The notes under the pieces are model-generated. The model searched no databases, was not told the origin of the DNA, and worked only from the letters and a program-made list of their open reading frames with translations. Below, in pieces: positions 34,003 to 47,105 of a DNA stretch of 64,000 bases. The stretch lies in contig JAJEKV010000049.1 in the NCBI GenBank assembly GCA_021234155.1, forward strand, positions 7,621,727 to 7,685,726, written 5' to 3'. This stretch comes from Isoetes taiwanensis. Taxonomy: Eukaryota > Streptophyta > Lycopodiopsida > Isoetales > Isoetaceae. How positions within the stretch are numbered: the stretch's first letter is position 1; every line of letters begins with the position of its first letter. The position numbers were made by a program, and so were the translations under genes.

Positions 34003-37000
34003 TTGATGTGTACTCTGAAATAGGAACAATATTATACATTATATGCTCTATCTTAGAATTAATGTCATGCCAATTCAAAAGTCAATGCATGTGCAAAAAT
34101 GACATCAAATTGAGAAGACTTCACTACTTCATTTTGTAGAAGCAAGAATTGTAAATAACTGCAACATATGTAAACTAACGAAACAACGATGTCTTGCAAA
34201 GCATTTTAAAGCTATAATGCTCCAGTTTAAATTAAATACCATTTCACCTACTTCATACATGAGAAACATAATTAGGTATCATCATTAAAGACAAAATTTA
34301 TAACTCCTATTTTTTCATGATGCGCTCCCTCCCTTGTTGCTCCTTTTCTATTGGCCTACAATAAGTAGCACATCACTTTTGTTTAGTTAATAATTTGTGG
34401 TCTTTAAGAGAACTACTCCTTGAGCCAAAACACTAGCTCAAGATCACCTCTACTTACCTGCACTGAATCATGTCCCATTTTAGATCTAAGTATAGGAATA
34501 GAATAGAATAGAATAGTTTTTTTAACGTCCACGGAGACCAATAGGTCATGGGACCCATACAATGGGCTAATACAATCATTACTACTAGGATTAAATGATA
34601 GGGAACATTTAAGATGATCCCATCATTGCCCATGATCACATGCCTACCTCTATATGACCTCCGATCGTGCCCACATGCAGTGCGAGATAAACCCATCATC
34701 ACCCATATCGCATGCCTACTCCTACATGAACTCCAGTCATGTCCACATGCACTATATCATGGTATAGGGAACATTTAAGATGATCCCATCACCGCCCACG
34801 ATCACATGCTTAGCCACATATGCATCTTAACTACTCATAGATGCATAAAACTCTTTTCGCCTTGGCTCTCATGCACTATGCTAAGCTAACTCACTCTGGT
34901 GTCGCCTAATTCGGAGGTGACTTAGCCGTCGAATCATTCCATGAATTGTGGATATTTTCTCTAGATCTTGCTTCAATAACCACATTGCATCTTCCACAAA
35001 CAAGTGTTTTCACTTGACCAAATACTGAAGGAATTTCGACCTTCTTGCCTTCTTGAATGACTTATCAAGAAGGCTTTTGGGAACAATCTCAAGTTGTTCC
35101 TCACTCATTTACAACAAACAAAGTTGGAGTCTCCAAGATCTCCTCAGGATTGGATGTACTATTGGGCCTTACAGCCCAACATATCAGATCATTGTGGATC
35201 CCATTTCCGTTAGTATTTCCTTTTCAATCCCTTCATTTATTATACCACTCTTGTTTTATTTTCGTTAGTTGCACTAGCCTATATCCCATAGCTTTTATGT
35301 ACCTTGATCTCTTTCTTTCCCATTAGCCAACAAAAAGCATAGACCTACTGCACTTCTGGAGCATCACGAGAAAGAACAAGCATAATATCCTCTTGAATTT
35401 ATTCGCAACTAACCTTTAATATTCATTATTTTGGGCAATTTCTTTACTGCAGTCGAATGCCCCATTGAAGACCTTGGAGAAGACCCCTTATGGAGAAACA
35501 TCACCTAGGAATTACTGAAGATCCATCATGGACGAGTTCACTGCAATGCGACATACACTTGTAGAAGACCATTGTTGAAGACCCCACCATGGGATGAGTT
35601 CGTGAATCCATTTGTAAAAGGCTGTAACATGGAGGATAATCTGTACAAGACCCTTATGGGGACATGCACGTAGAAGATACCACATGGACGTTAACTTATA
35701 GAAGACCTCGTATTGAGGAAAAGCACACAAAAACATCTTAAAGTTCTAATATTCGTCCTAAGCGATTTGCAGGCAAAGCATATGACCTCAGCCATTTACC
35801 GTTCTGAGTAAATAAACAGATGGTAGCATTTTATTGTTTTGTGAGCAAGCACATATATGGCAATGTCTCACTGTTTTGGACAAGCAGGTTTTAAGTTATG
35901 ACACTTGGGACATATCCTTTTCTTCGGCGACGAAAATGCAGAGTAATCAAGATTACAAGGTTGCGAAGACATTCGTTGGCACAACTTACAGAAATATAGC
36001 GCATATTCTACTGGTTGAACAGAGTTACAGCTGTTGCCTTGGCCCCCCTTGCAATTTTGAGACATGCTTTCAATACAGGTTATAATTTGTGCAGGCAGAT
36101 GAGCTAGCAGTCTATAGATATTGATATGCGACCTCAACAATGATTTATTGTTTTTGCAAACAAAGTTGCAGAACATATGGCTTTAACATGGGCAAGTTAT
36201 CTTTACTGCAAAATGAGCCATTATCTCTCTTGATTCATATTTGGTCAAATTTATATAATATTGGTTGACAAAATTACCTGATGATATTTTCGACCTAAAC
36301 CTAAACCAGCGTGAGCTCTTTTTCGGTGCATAGAATGTATCGTGGAGGCAAGAATAGAATCTACCAATCTCAGATAGTTGATTGCGGCATGCCAAGGGAA
36401 CGGTGGAGAAAATATAGGAGGATTCTGGAAGCGGCAGATGGAGGCATCAAAACAGGTTTGTGAGCATTCATTTCAGCAATTTTTTGGGGTTCAAAGCAGG
36501 GCGAACTATTTTCAGTTGCAGAGGGAACAGGAGGATTTGTGACCCTTGTGTTGAATGTAGCTGGATAGATTCTGCAAGTATATCAGCATATTCAATTTCG
36601 AAATTGGTGAAGAAGGAAGCATACCCAGTTACAGAGGGAACAAGAGGATCTGAGGCCTTGTGTTGAATGGAATTGGGAAAGTGCTGATTCCAACTGATCC
36701 AAATACGGATTTGGTGTAGATGTCCATTTATGTTGCAGATCTGGAGCTTCATTTTGAAGAAGTTCCATTCATTCTATTGAAGATCACTTTCAGTTGCTGA
36801 GGATATATATCAGAGATACTATTCTATCATTCCTCCGGAAAAATAGCATTGTGCTGCTCAAAGTTCTGAAACACTCCATAATGTGCTGTATTTTTTAATA
36901 CTTTGTTGGTTTTCTTGTCATATTGTCTTTTCTATTGCTTCTTTTAATACTAACCATTTTTGCCTGAACCATTCTCTTGGCTCTTCCTTCATATGATTAT

Positions 37001-37084
37001 TCCACCTTGTCTTTCACAACTTCTATCTATCCATCCCACCATCTTTTAGTCCTTGAAACTGCTTACCTTTAGAAATATTTTCCA
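34003..37084. other. Unassigned stretch with small repeats
   Basis: A pair of segments starting TAGGGAACATTTAAGATGAT lies at about 34599 and 34758. At 35460-35740 the motif GAAGACC recurs irregularly. A 113-bp imperfect tandem (CAGTTGCAGAGGGAACAGG and CAGTTACAGAGGGAACAAG) starts at 36513 and 36626. No gene is supported. Confidence 0.45.
34494..34594 (-). mobile_element. 5'-truncated SINE-like element S6
   Basis: The minus strand reads TTAATCCTAGTAGTAATGAT, then GTATGGGTCCCATGACC, then GGTCTCCGTGGACGTTAAAA and an (ATTCT)n tail at 34494-34516. It is nearly identical to the 3' two-thirds of S5 (47901-48053), so both belong to one recent subfamily. Confidence 0.7.
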
Positions 37085-38150
37085 AGTGATTAGCATGATG
37101 ATTCCCAGCTCCAAGCTATCATCAGGTACGTTTCTTAAGAAGACTTACATGGAAGACTTTATGGGCATTTAAGTGAGCATGGAGATCAAGCTTGTAGGAT
37201 TGGGTACTTACTCTTTCAATAACTTTAAAAGGTCCTGCCCATCGTGGAGCAAGCTTCTTGTAGTTGTCGATCCAGAGCTTGGCCTAGACTTTAATCTTGA
37301 GCCACACGCTATCTCAACCTGAAATTCCCTTACCATCATATGTTTGTCTGCCAAACTCTTTTGATGGTTTCTTGCAGCTGACAAATATCCTCGAACTTCC
37401 TCCACTAACTGTTGCATATCTGACAATATATGTTGAGAGACTTCTACCTTTAACATAGGATTGTGCCAGCAGGTATCGGGTGTGCGGCATTAATAGCCAT
37501 AATTAATCATAAAGGGGGGAGATCTAGGATGATTCTGGCTTGGTGCTATTTAATGCAAATTCAACCAAGTAGATATAGTCCTCCCACTTCGACTGCTTAT
37601 TCTAGACATAGTTCTCAACATATCTTCTATAATTCTATTTGTCCGTTTCAGTTGAAAATTTGGTTGAGGATGATGTGATGTATTCATGCAGAGCTTTGAC
37701 ACGATAGTGCTGAAGAAATCATCCCAGAAGGCGCTTATGAACTTTGGGTCCCCATTGGAGATGATCTCTCTAGGCATCCCATGCAGCCTAAAGTTCTCTT
37801 TTGCAAATAGTAAGGCGGTATCTAGGGTTGTGTCTGTGGTTCAACATGGCCGAAAGTGTGTCATCTTCGACAACTTGCTGACCACTAACATTAATGCATC
37901 GTGGCCCCTTGCTACTCTTGGGAGGCCCATTTTGAAATCTATGTTGACTACTTCTATTTGGCATTTGGCAATACCAAGGATTCCAAGGCTCCTGAGATTT
38001 GGAATTGCTTTGCCTTCATTTACTGGCATAACTGGCACTCTTGGATGTACCTCGCTATATGCTTCTTCATGCCTGGCTAGAAGCAAGTACTTCTAATCTT
38101 GAAATACGTCTTCATGAGTCCTGCATATGGCCGGCGATAGATGTAGTCCA
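37085..38150 (-). pseudogene. Ty3 integrase core and C-terminus (fragment)
   Basis: The minus frames give FKMGLPRVARGHDALMLVVS (37841-38086), MPREIISNGDPKFISAFWDD and HHPQPNFQLKRTNRIIEDML (37550-37777). Next comes RNHQKSLADK with the post-core region (37208-37456). Finally a frame near 37100-37210 reads STQSYKLDLHAHLNAHKVFH, the usual C-terminal text of plant Ty3 polyproteins. Parts of the DDE core are recognisable (NGDPKF carries the second Asp), but the frames are disrupted. RT and gag are absent. It joins the cut end of a retroelement into DNA in intact relatives. Confidence 0.8.
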
Positions 38151-40100
38151 ACAATTCAAATAGGAAACAAATTGGGGACACTAGCGATGCTTAAGATATT
38201 GCTATTCATATCCATTTCTTTAAAGACACAATCCTAATAGAATCCTTCAAAGATTTTCATGTATTCATCATTACAAAGGAATAATTTAGAAATTGCACAC
38301 ACAAAAATGTATTCTTATTGAAAGTCTGAAATTTACATGCACACAAGAATTTGGCATTCAAGCTTTCTTTCCCATTGCTGCAACAGGTCAAAATTGCCAT
38401 GGGCGGGTCGAAATTGCCATGGTATGCTTCGTCCAACTGCTATAATCTATGTACAAGCTCCTTTGATCGCTCCTTCTCCTCTTGTACCTCTCCGTTCTCT
38501 CCGCCCCCTTTTCTCCTTCCCAAGAGCGTTGGTTCAGACCTGAATTGGGGCTTTTATCTCAACCCTTATATCTCCACCATTCAACCTCCACCCCACATGC
38601 TTCCCTTAACTATAAACAATAAAACTTGTGCATTCATTCTTCTTCTCTTGCGGTTCTTGTTTCTCTATGACTGAATAAGCTTTCAAATCTATCATGCATG
38701 TAACTTAAATATTGATTTGCTAATGCGCATAGTAGAGTGATTACTGCCCTTTTGTGTTTTCAAGGAAACCTCCACAGTACTTACCCGACTAGCATAGCCC
38801 AAAAATTGCCCCATTGGCATATACTCTGCATATTTTCCCACAAAAATAGTGGACAACCATTCTTGTTAACTCTTCACATCTTCTTTTAGCTCCACAAAGC
38901 TTCCTATTGGGTGCCTCCATTTTTGCAGCATGTCTTGATTGAATGATCATAAGCAAAACGTTGGAACCCCTATGTAATTTTGTTTACTCAAGAATTATGC
39001 CTTGGTGCTGCAATTTATTGTACAAGAAGCCATCTATGTCATTTCTTCAATAGTAGATGTATAGTTCTTTTGCTAAATCAGAAAGATTGTGTTTCTAGCA
39101 AGCATAAGATTTGTTTTTCGCCGAAGAAAAGAATTTTCCTTTTAAATATACAGATGGCATACTAGCAAAGTATGTGCTTTATGCCCTAGGTTGATGCTAT
39201 CACATTCGTTTGCTAGAAGTATCTTATGTGGCTGTGATCAAAGTGGTTGAATTATATGTATTAAGAGCTTTCTTTCTGGCGCTAGGCTTACAAAAGAACA
39301 CTGTGAGGTAAAGTTTCAATTTGATAGATCTGTTTATCTCATCAGTTCAAGTATTCATCATGGTGATCCTTGAATTGCCAGAGCATGTCCAAGTTGATTG
39401 GAAAGGCAGGTGAGGCAGCAAAGATGAGCATACGGAGGGGAAGGCAAATGTGTGGTTTGAGATGTTATTTTCAGTAGCAATATTTTCGCTGGCAAACGAA
39501 TTTTAATTTTGAAGTGTTGGCTATAGATAATATTAACAAACTCAAAATGATTTCAAACGACGAGCTTAAACGTTATGAAAAAAATACAAGTCAGCGAATG
39601 TATTTTTGCACATACCCTATTAACATGATTGGTACATAAAATGGCTGGCATATTGCAGTTTGTGGCTTGTAGCACCAGTCCTTGGTTTTTTAGAGGCAAT
39701 ATTTCTGCAATGCAAGCGCAAACAAATTTCTGTTCAGGCCACGATTGCTCTCAAAATAAAGGCGGCCTTGAAGATAGGTTCTTTTGGAGCTTGTGGGCAG
39801 CTAGCACATAAAGAACACATCAATGGTTAACATGGGACTGGGAATCGTAGCAGATCAAAAGAAAGTTGCCTTTTATATGGACCTGCTTTATTCTTGCTTG
39901 AGTGGAGGCCAAGTTTTAATTTTGAGAATCTGTTACATAAAAGCTGCCTCTCATTTCTATATTCTCGTGCGTACTCTTTTTTCTATTGGGTCAATGTATC
40001 TTTCTGCTCCTCGGACAAACTAGCATGCCACTCATGCTGTTGTTCTCTTTTTCGTTGCCTCATGTAAACTCTAACTGCACATATGATTACCTCATTACAG
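38151..40100. other. Unassigned stretch
   Basis: No gene is established. A frame near 39362-39407 (ILELPEHVQVDWKG) ends at a GTGAGG donor and could be an upstream exon of the relic that starts at 40101, but I cannot link them. Confidence 0.3.
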
Positions 40101-40981
40101 ACGCCACTTTCAGAATTACTCATTTAAGAGATGAGCAACCAGTATTAGCAACTAAGGAATATGAAGTTCCAGAGAACATGTTGCCTGGCCCTATTTAAAG
40201 TTCAACGTGACTATGGAACAACATGTCAATATGTTACAAGCAAATGATTGTTTGCATCATGGCATAGCAGGCACCTTATGCTTTACACTGGATGAGGTAG
40301 GTTTGGAAAATGACTTTGAAATCAACAGTTATTTCCATCAATAACAGGCAGAAGGCTAGCAGCAATAATTAAACCAACAACAACTTATGTCTCTTACTGT
40401 GATTTATGTAAGTGCTACTAAATAGTGTTTGACTTTGACTGAATAGGTCTATAACATGATACATACAGACACATTTAATGATGTTATTGTTTCTGGACTT
40501 GCCGGTATGTGTAAGGATGTGACTGTAATGGTGCAGTAAAGAGATGCATTTCATCATATTGAGCTTAATCCATGTTTGTTTGTCTTACTATTTAAAGGCA
40601 TTGTTGTTTATTACAAGGGCTTGTATATTATTTGAATGCCAGAATGAACAATTTGCCAATATTATTTTGTGGGTCCTTAGTGCTTTCTCCTGAAGTTATT
40701 CTGTATTTACACATTGAACTAGGAAGATGGTGCTTTTATGCTTAGGAGTCTCAATATTCTTAGGTCTTTATTATAGTATTCAGAAGAGACCAAAGTCGCT
40801 TGTCCAAATGGAACATCGTAGTCTTGCGAAGCTTTAATCTTCTATATTGGCTGTTAATTTATACAATAAAATTGGGTAATAATCGTTTTGACAGGTTGAT
40901 GATGTGCTTGATACTAGATATGATTGGCCTGTATTAGGAGTTCCTTTGGGGTTGATATTAGACTTCAGTCCCCAATTCTAA
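40101..40981 (+). pseudogene. Unrecognised gene relic with three exon-like blocks
   Basis: Block one (40101-40296) follows CTCATTACAG and reads ATFRITHLRDEQPVLATKEY, then EVPENMLPGP. After a one-base frame break it continues FNVTMEQHVNMLQAN and HHGIAGTLCFTLDE up to a GTAGGT donor. Block two (40447-40504) follows AATAG and reads VYNMIHTDTFNDVIVSGLA up to GTATGT. Block three (40895-40981) follows TTTTGACAG and reads VDDVLDTRYDWPVLGVPLGL before a stop. The text looks protein-like and the splice signals are reasonable, but I do not know the family, and the frame break points to a pseudogene. Confidence 0.4.
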
Positions 40982-42352
40982 CAACTCTATATTCCATTGA
41001 GAGCCATATACCGATCAATAGAAAACAGACCCAAAGGACTTTAATCTTGTACCTTGGAATTTGTTGATTGCAGATATGTAAAATGGAAAATATTTGATTG
41101 CATGCTATGCTGAAACTGTGAGAAAGCAGTAAAATGTTTTGGGCAGATGCAGCTCTATGACATGGCTCCAAACGCTGTCACATATTCTTGCTTGAAACAA
41201 GAGGAGTGGTTGTCAAATGCATATCAAGAAGGGATTCACAGAAGATGTTTTGTTGTTAGCAGTCTGTAGACAAGTTTTCGTGTGTAGGAAAAATAACCAG
41301 GCTCACCCCAAGGAAAAGGATGTATTTTCAGGATATATTGTTGTTAGCAGTCTGTAGACAAGTTTTCGTGTGTAGGAAAAATAACCAGGCTCACCCCAAG
41401 GAAAAGGATGTATTTTCACGATATAACATCAGTGAAATCTTAACAGTAACAATATATATGCTACCAGCTTCTTTTATACATTGATGACGATATATAGATC
41501 ATTTATCAGATAACAAGCACAACATCATTAATTAGCGGTACCAAATAAAGTATGGAAGTTCAGATTTAGCATATTCGTGCTAATAACAAGGAAATTGAGC
41601 CCAACCATATCCAGGTTTAATAACAGCAAATAATCGACTATTTCTCATAGGGAATTGAACCCCAAAAATCCAATATGCACTAAGAGTTAAATATTTAAAG
41701 TGTGTTAATAAACAACGTTAGGATATGCAGTAGTCTGTTAGGATATGCAGTAGTCTGTTAGGCATTGCAGCAATAACGGTTAAATACTGAGATATGGCGT
41801 GAATAACAGTTAACACCTAATATAAGGATGAACAGAATTATATTCATCATATTAGACTTGAATATAAAATGTTCTACAAGATATGAACACTAACACTAGT
41901 AATACTAGTAATGAGCAAAGATCATATTTATAGTTTCAGTTTGTCGAACAAAATAATGGATAAAACTTATCTCTGATTAGGATCGATTAGCAGACATACT
42001 AACTAAGAGATCTTCTGGCGGGCTTGGCAGAGTTCTTCACGATTTTTCAAGATCTTTAGCAAGATTTGGCATGGAAGGATTCGACCTGCTGCTCTAAAAT
42101 CTTCTGATCGGATTTGCTTCCTTGATTCTTCTGCTCTGATCTGTCCGCTGCCCCTAAACCCTGGTCTGATATGCTTCTACTTCTCTACTCTAATCGGCTG
42201 CCTCAATCTGATCGGCTCCTTCCCTATTGCCCAACTTTGGTCGAAATGCTCGGATCTGCTGGTCTGCTCAACTAAATCTGCTCCTGATCCAATCGGCCCC
42301 TATTTCATGCCCTATCTTATATGCTCCTGATCCAATCTGCCCCTATTTCATG
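40982..42352. other. Unassigned stretch with tandem pairs
   Basis: Besides the 88-bp tandem at 41253, a 22-bp unit GTTAGGATATGCAGTAGTCT is repeated near 41720-41763, and GATCCAATCKGCCCCTATTT recurs just before the MITE at 42362. No gene is supported. Confidence 0.45.
41253..41428 (+). repeat. 88-bp tandem duplication
   Basis: TTGTTAGCAGTCTGTAGACA occurs at 41253 and 41341. The two units differ by a single base near the end (TTCAGGATATA against TTCACGATATA), so the duplication is recent. Confidence 0.95.
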
Positions 42353-42361
42353 CCTTCGTGC

Positions 42362-42813
42362 GGCGTAGGATAATCTTACCCTGGATTGGGGGATCCCGGA
42401 GGTGTGATCCCGGAGGACGACATCCCCAGAGGGCGTGTGATCCCGGAGAGCGGGATCCCCTTACTGCGCAGTAACTGCAAAAAAAAAAAGCCCCTTATAG
42501 CGAAAATCAGCCAAGTTTTCTTATGCTTTTTTCTTGGCCGATCCTCCACGGAATCGGCTGGGGTTTATGCGAGGTTGGTCGGAATGAGCTTGAGAAGAGT
42601 TGTAGTTTGATGCCAAGGAGGAAGAGAGGGCAGCGCCGCTGCTATCAGCAAGCAAAAATCCGGCCAAAAAATGGCCCTAAACTGCGCAGTCGCCTTTTAA
42701 CTGCGCAGTTAACAGTGGGATCCTGTCCTCCTGGATCACACGTCCTCCGGGATCCCGTCCTCCGGGATCACACCTCCGGGATCCCCCAATCCAGGGAAAG
42801 ATTATCCCGAGCC
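42362..42813. mobile_element. Mutator-type MITE with 9-bp target duplication
   Basis: The 452-bp element is flanked by CCTTCGTGC at 42353-42361 and 42814-42822. The left end reads GGCGTAGGATAATCTTACCC and the complement of the right end GGCTCGGGATAATCTTTCCC. Both continue with CTGGATTGGGGGATCCCGG, giving about 100 bp of inverted repeat. Inside are repeated GGATCCCGGAGGAC and CTGCGCAGT motifs. A 9-bp duplication with long TIRs is the Mutator signature. No transposase is encoded. Confidence 0.85.
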
Positions 42814-42822
42814 CCTTCGTGC

Positions 42823-45520
42823 CTTTTCCATTCAAAAGGGGCTTTTTCTCCTAGCCCTTGGATCATTTCAATCTCAATCTCTACCCTTGCTTTTATTTTA
42901 ATAACATCTCTTTCTTCAACCATTAAAATAATATAACCCCTACAAGGTTTATAACTTCAAATAACATCCCAACATGCTATATGACCCGTTTTGTAAAACT
43001 TAATATGGTAAGATCAGATGGCGTTGCTCCTTTGACCACCTTTTCACTCAAAATGCACAATTCTGAACAAATTATTCCATCTACACAGTCTACTTGACAT
43101 GGATACTAAGTGTGGTGAATTTGTTGGAGTCCGCCTAGAAAATAAGCTGTTATGGCAACCCTCCATGTTGTTGCATTCATTAAAGCATGTGGAAGCTTAG
43201 GGGCAACAGATAAGAGATTGTGAGATTCACCTTAAAATTGTCTAGAAAGATTGGCAAATATGTTTGTTTGCATCTTTTTTTACATGTATGCCGAAGGTGG
43301 CTTATTATCAACTCCACCACGACAATTTCCTGAAAAAATGCTTACTACGTGCAAATGGAGAAATAGATATAGGTTTAAGATGTTTTCAGCATCCAGCCCA
43401 AATGAATCCAGATACATGTAGCAAATAGCTAGGCAGGAGCCAACATAATAGAGCTGAGATAAGATATGGGAGCAAAAAAAAAAAAAAAAAACCTGTAATG
43501 GCAGTGATTGAGGGAAACATAATAGTGCCTGAGTCTACAGTGGGTGACAGGCAAAGTAAGGACCTTTTAGCCATGTTAGAAATTTCAAAATCACTAGGTA
43601 TATCCCATAGATGGATTTGTCTTGCGACCAGTTTCTGGAGAGCGAAGGAAGTTGCATTATAATCGTCATGTAGAGAAGGTGGCTATAGCTTTTGGCCTAC
43701 TTCACATATTGCTGGGTCAGATATTGCATGTAGCGAATGTCACAATGCAACCAAAATTATATTGTATTAAAGAATTCAGGACATTGTTCTTTGTGGGCAA
43801 TTGAATCCTTCATTCTGAATATCGGATATATTATTGTGGATATATATGAGGAACAATGGCGCTATGAATAGTTCAAGCATCAAGAACTTTTTCAGGAATA
43901 GTTGAGCAAGGATTAAATCTTTAATTACTCAATTCTTGTCAAGATGTAGATGCAAACATGCTCCATGTGCCACATTGTCATTTTTTTCGTTCACGAACAT
44001 GCAAAATATGCAACAGTTATCGTTCATCAAATTTCTGCTAAATGATGAGTGTGTCTTGCATTTGCAATGCCTTTGCTTTGAACTTACATATTGCAGGTGT
44101 TGGATACTCTTTTGAGAGACACTAGGATACTTCTTTAATCCATATCATTGTTTAAGTCTCTAGGCTACCACTTAAGTAGTGTCATTGTTGCTGTAAGCAG
44201 AATAATAACGCATGGTTCCAATCATGCCAAGGTTCAACCTCAACCAAAGTAAATTGAGCAACTTCTATTGCCACTTGGCATCAGTTTCTTGCTTTATCTA
44301 AGAGATACAAACATAGTGCAACCTTTCTTGTCTTTTGGAGGTGAGAACTAAAGATACTTTTGAGATTCAGAGGCTGTAAACTTTGTTTTAACTTTGAAAT
44401 AGGTAAAGAAACCAATTTGAATTATCTGGCTTTCTTGGTATTCTTTTTGCGTTTCTTTCCTTCTTCAGAGTGCATTTTTTGATTGATGTGCTCTCACTAT
44501 TGTGTATTACATGACAAACATTACAAACGGATTAGAATTGCATTCAGTTCCCCCTGCATGCATAGAAGAGAAGGGAAGGAAAGGGAAGGGGGAGTGTGGG
44601 AGGGGGAAGAGACGGGAGGAGAGGGGAGAAGAACATAATTGAATTGAATTCTTAATGTCCAACTGGATTATGCAGAGAAGTGGAATATGCCACAGCTGGA
44701 ATGCAATCACAATGTGCACAAAACTTATGCCACAATCATTGCATCGGAGTAGAGCAGAGTTGTTTGTATCTCGTAACGAAAAGTGTACATACGTCAATTT
44801 ATAGTATACATCATCTCTTCATTCATAAGTTTAATTTAGCGCTCATAACAAAAAAGAAGAGGTTTAGAAATGATCTCATTGGCATGATAATTTACGTACA
44901 AAACTAAAGCATTTAACCATATTTATTATTTGTTCAAATAAGACATAGCCTCCATATTATTATCAGTAATGGATAAAAGTAATTATTGTAGCTTTCAATG
45001 TCTCTCTTACTAGATCTCCATTCAATATTTCAACAACCGCAAACAATGCAAATTGACCCCATTGCCTTTTTTCTTATTAGATAGATAGATATAAACATAG
45101 ATTTTTGTACCATTATATTTATTTGCAAATTATCTAAATTCCAATCATTCCAATAAACAACAAAACAACATGGTATTTCCACAAACTGGAACTACACTTT
45201 TTATGAAATACGTAGCATTCAGACTATCTAATATTGCCATCCCAATAAAAGCATGTAAGCTTTCAAATTTTTTGGGCATATAAAAGAACTAATAAGCATA
45301 CAGACTCAATGGGCAAATGAACATAAACGAACACATACAAGTGTGAAATGACATGTTGACCCAAGGGCACCAAGGCATTTTGCAATCTTTCTTGTGCTGT
45401 GGCATCCCAACAATTCGTAGTGCCCTAGCACGCCTTTGTTTTATTAATATTGTTCGAACTTTTCCTGACGAAAGCGTAGCAATGCTAGGCACTTTTTCTA
45501 GTATATTCATAAACTCCTTT
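42823..45520. other. Unassigned stretch
   Basis: No gene is supported. A purine-only tract (GGGAAGGGGGAGTGTGGGAG type) lies at about 44568-44634 and an A-run at about 43473-43491. Confidence 0.4.
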
Positions 45521-45524
45521 TCTC

Positions 45525-45613
45525 CATTTCTTTTTCTTTTTCTTTTTCTTTTTTTTTTCTTTATCTTTTTCATTTTTCATTTTTTTTTTGTCATTTTCAT
45601 TTTCATTTTTGTT
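45525..45613 (+). repeat. Pyrimidine-rich CTTTTT and ATTTTC tract
   Basis: TTTCTTTTTCTTTTTC passes into CATTTTCATTTTCATTTTTG. It stands at the same edge of Ty3 copy 2 as the (TTTTCA)n tract beside copy 1, in a shorter and less regular form. Confidence 0.85.
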
Positions 45614-45659
45614 CTCCATCACAATGGGTGCCATGCACTTCGGATTTCAAGATCCTGTA

Positions 45660-45884
45660 TTAATGGTTCACCCTCCTTCTCTTATTATCTTTACCACATT
45701 TGTGATTTGGATTCATATGATACGGACGTTGACGGACTGGATTAGCTCCACTAACTAAGAGAATTCTATGTACGCGCAACTCTGGGTCTATTCCCACCAT
45801 GTCACGGTATGTCCAAGCAAACACATCCCTAAATTCTCCAAAGAGCCTAAGATAATTTTCTCTCCTCGCCGACAATGGATGCAT
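45660..45884 (-). pseudogene. Start of Ty3 reverse transcriptase (copy 2)
   Basis: The frame repeats LFGEFRDVFAWTYRDMVGID and ends RPYHMNPNH, followed by the same lysine/arginine tail as copy 1. The rest of RT is absent. Confidence 0.8.
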
Positions 45885-45922
45885 TAATTATTATCATTTT
45901 AGGGTATGTATATGTGCTTAAT

Positions 45923-46201
45923 TCAGCTCTTCGACTCTTTCAAAGGTTCTACAATAACCATTCCACTATCCACAATAGTGTCCATCCATTCTTCAATCTG
46001 TTCACTTGCTGTAAATTGCAGATACGGTGGAAGCTGCATTAAGTCATATGCATCATTTTTAACATGGACTATTCCAGCATCCATCTCTTCTCCATCATCA
46101 TATTCCAACTCCTCATTTGCATCACTTGAGTTGGTATTACTATCATTATCTTCTCCTCTTTCCTTATGTATAAATTTTTGAGGTTGTATATGCACTTGCA
46201 A
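45923..46201 (-). pseudogene. Acidic linker between Ty3 protease and RT (copy 2)
   Basis: It is in the same frame as the protease at 46247-46963, separated by the TAG. It includes DANEELEYDDGEEMDAGIVH and ends with IVDSGMVIVEPLKE. Such acidic linkers are common between protease and RT in plant Ty3 polyproteins. Confidence 0.55.
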
Positions 46202-46246
46202 CTGGATAATATTGTTCCCATCACCAATTTGTAATAACCCTATGGA

Positions 46247-46963
46247 CTAGACATGCTTTGCAGATGCTTGCATCAGCCAAGGGTGTCTTAATAATAAAGA
46301 GTATATGAAACGCCCATGGGTCATTCTTAGTATAACATAATCCCCATAAAAAGTTACACCATCAATTACCGTTTGCAGTACTGTGATCATACCTAAGGGT
46401 TCAATTCTACGTTGATCTGCCATTCTTATCATGAAGTACACAGGTGCTAAGTCGATAAGCTTCAATTGCTTCATCACATCCTTTGGCATTATCTTAACTC
46501 TTGAACCTCCATCAATGGTACAATTATGAATCATTTTTCCATTTATCTCTATATCAATGCAAGGAGAGCTCATGTCTGCCACTACAGACCAGCTGGAATT
46601 TACAACTTCTTCTTTATGGGCCTTCATGGCTGCGATAAGAGCTTTTCTACATGCAGGTTCTAGCTGTAGTAGTTGCCCAAAGGTCAAGGAGGGTTGTTGG
46701 TTCTCTAAGTCCTTTAAAAGATCATACGGCTCCCTTACACCCATCTCAAGAACTCTCTTATATTCGTCTTTCTTCTCAATAGCAGATTTTCTCGTATTCA
46801 AAGGTAAGAATTCAGATTGAATGAGTTCCCTTACATTAGAAGTTTCAAGAATCTCATCAGCAATGGTAATAAGAGGTACATAATGATCATCATCACTTGG
46901 TTCAAATGATCGCTTAAGATTTGGCATATCAAGGAAATTATTAGAAGTATTTGGTACATTCAA
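46247..46963 (-). pseudogene. Retropepsin region of Ty3 copy 2
   Basis: The protease core reads IEINGKMIHNCTIDGGSRVK and MPKDVMKQL, with IDGGS where IDTGS or IDGGS is usual in plant Ty3 elements. The end YSLLLRHPWLMQA matches the family text LLLGRPWL. The catalytic Asp is kept. The frame ends in the shared TAG. Upstream residues (EKKDEYKRVLEMGVREPYDL) are a linker of unknown role. It would process the polyprotein. Confidence 0.75.
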
Positions 46964-47105
46964 AGCTTCCCTAGCAGCCTGCTCTTGCTCTCGTCTTCTC
47001 CATGCTTATTGCCTAGTCTCTATACCATAAATAGGGTGAGAAGGACTTGGTTCTTTTCTCTTGGGATTTTGCTCCGATTCTAATTTACGAGGACTATGTT
47101 CTTGA

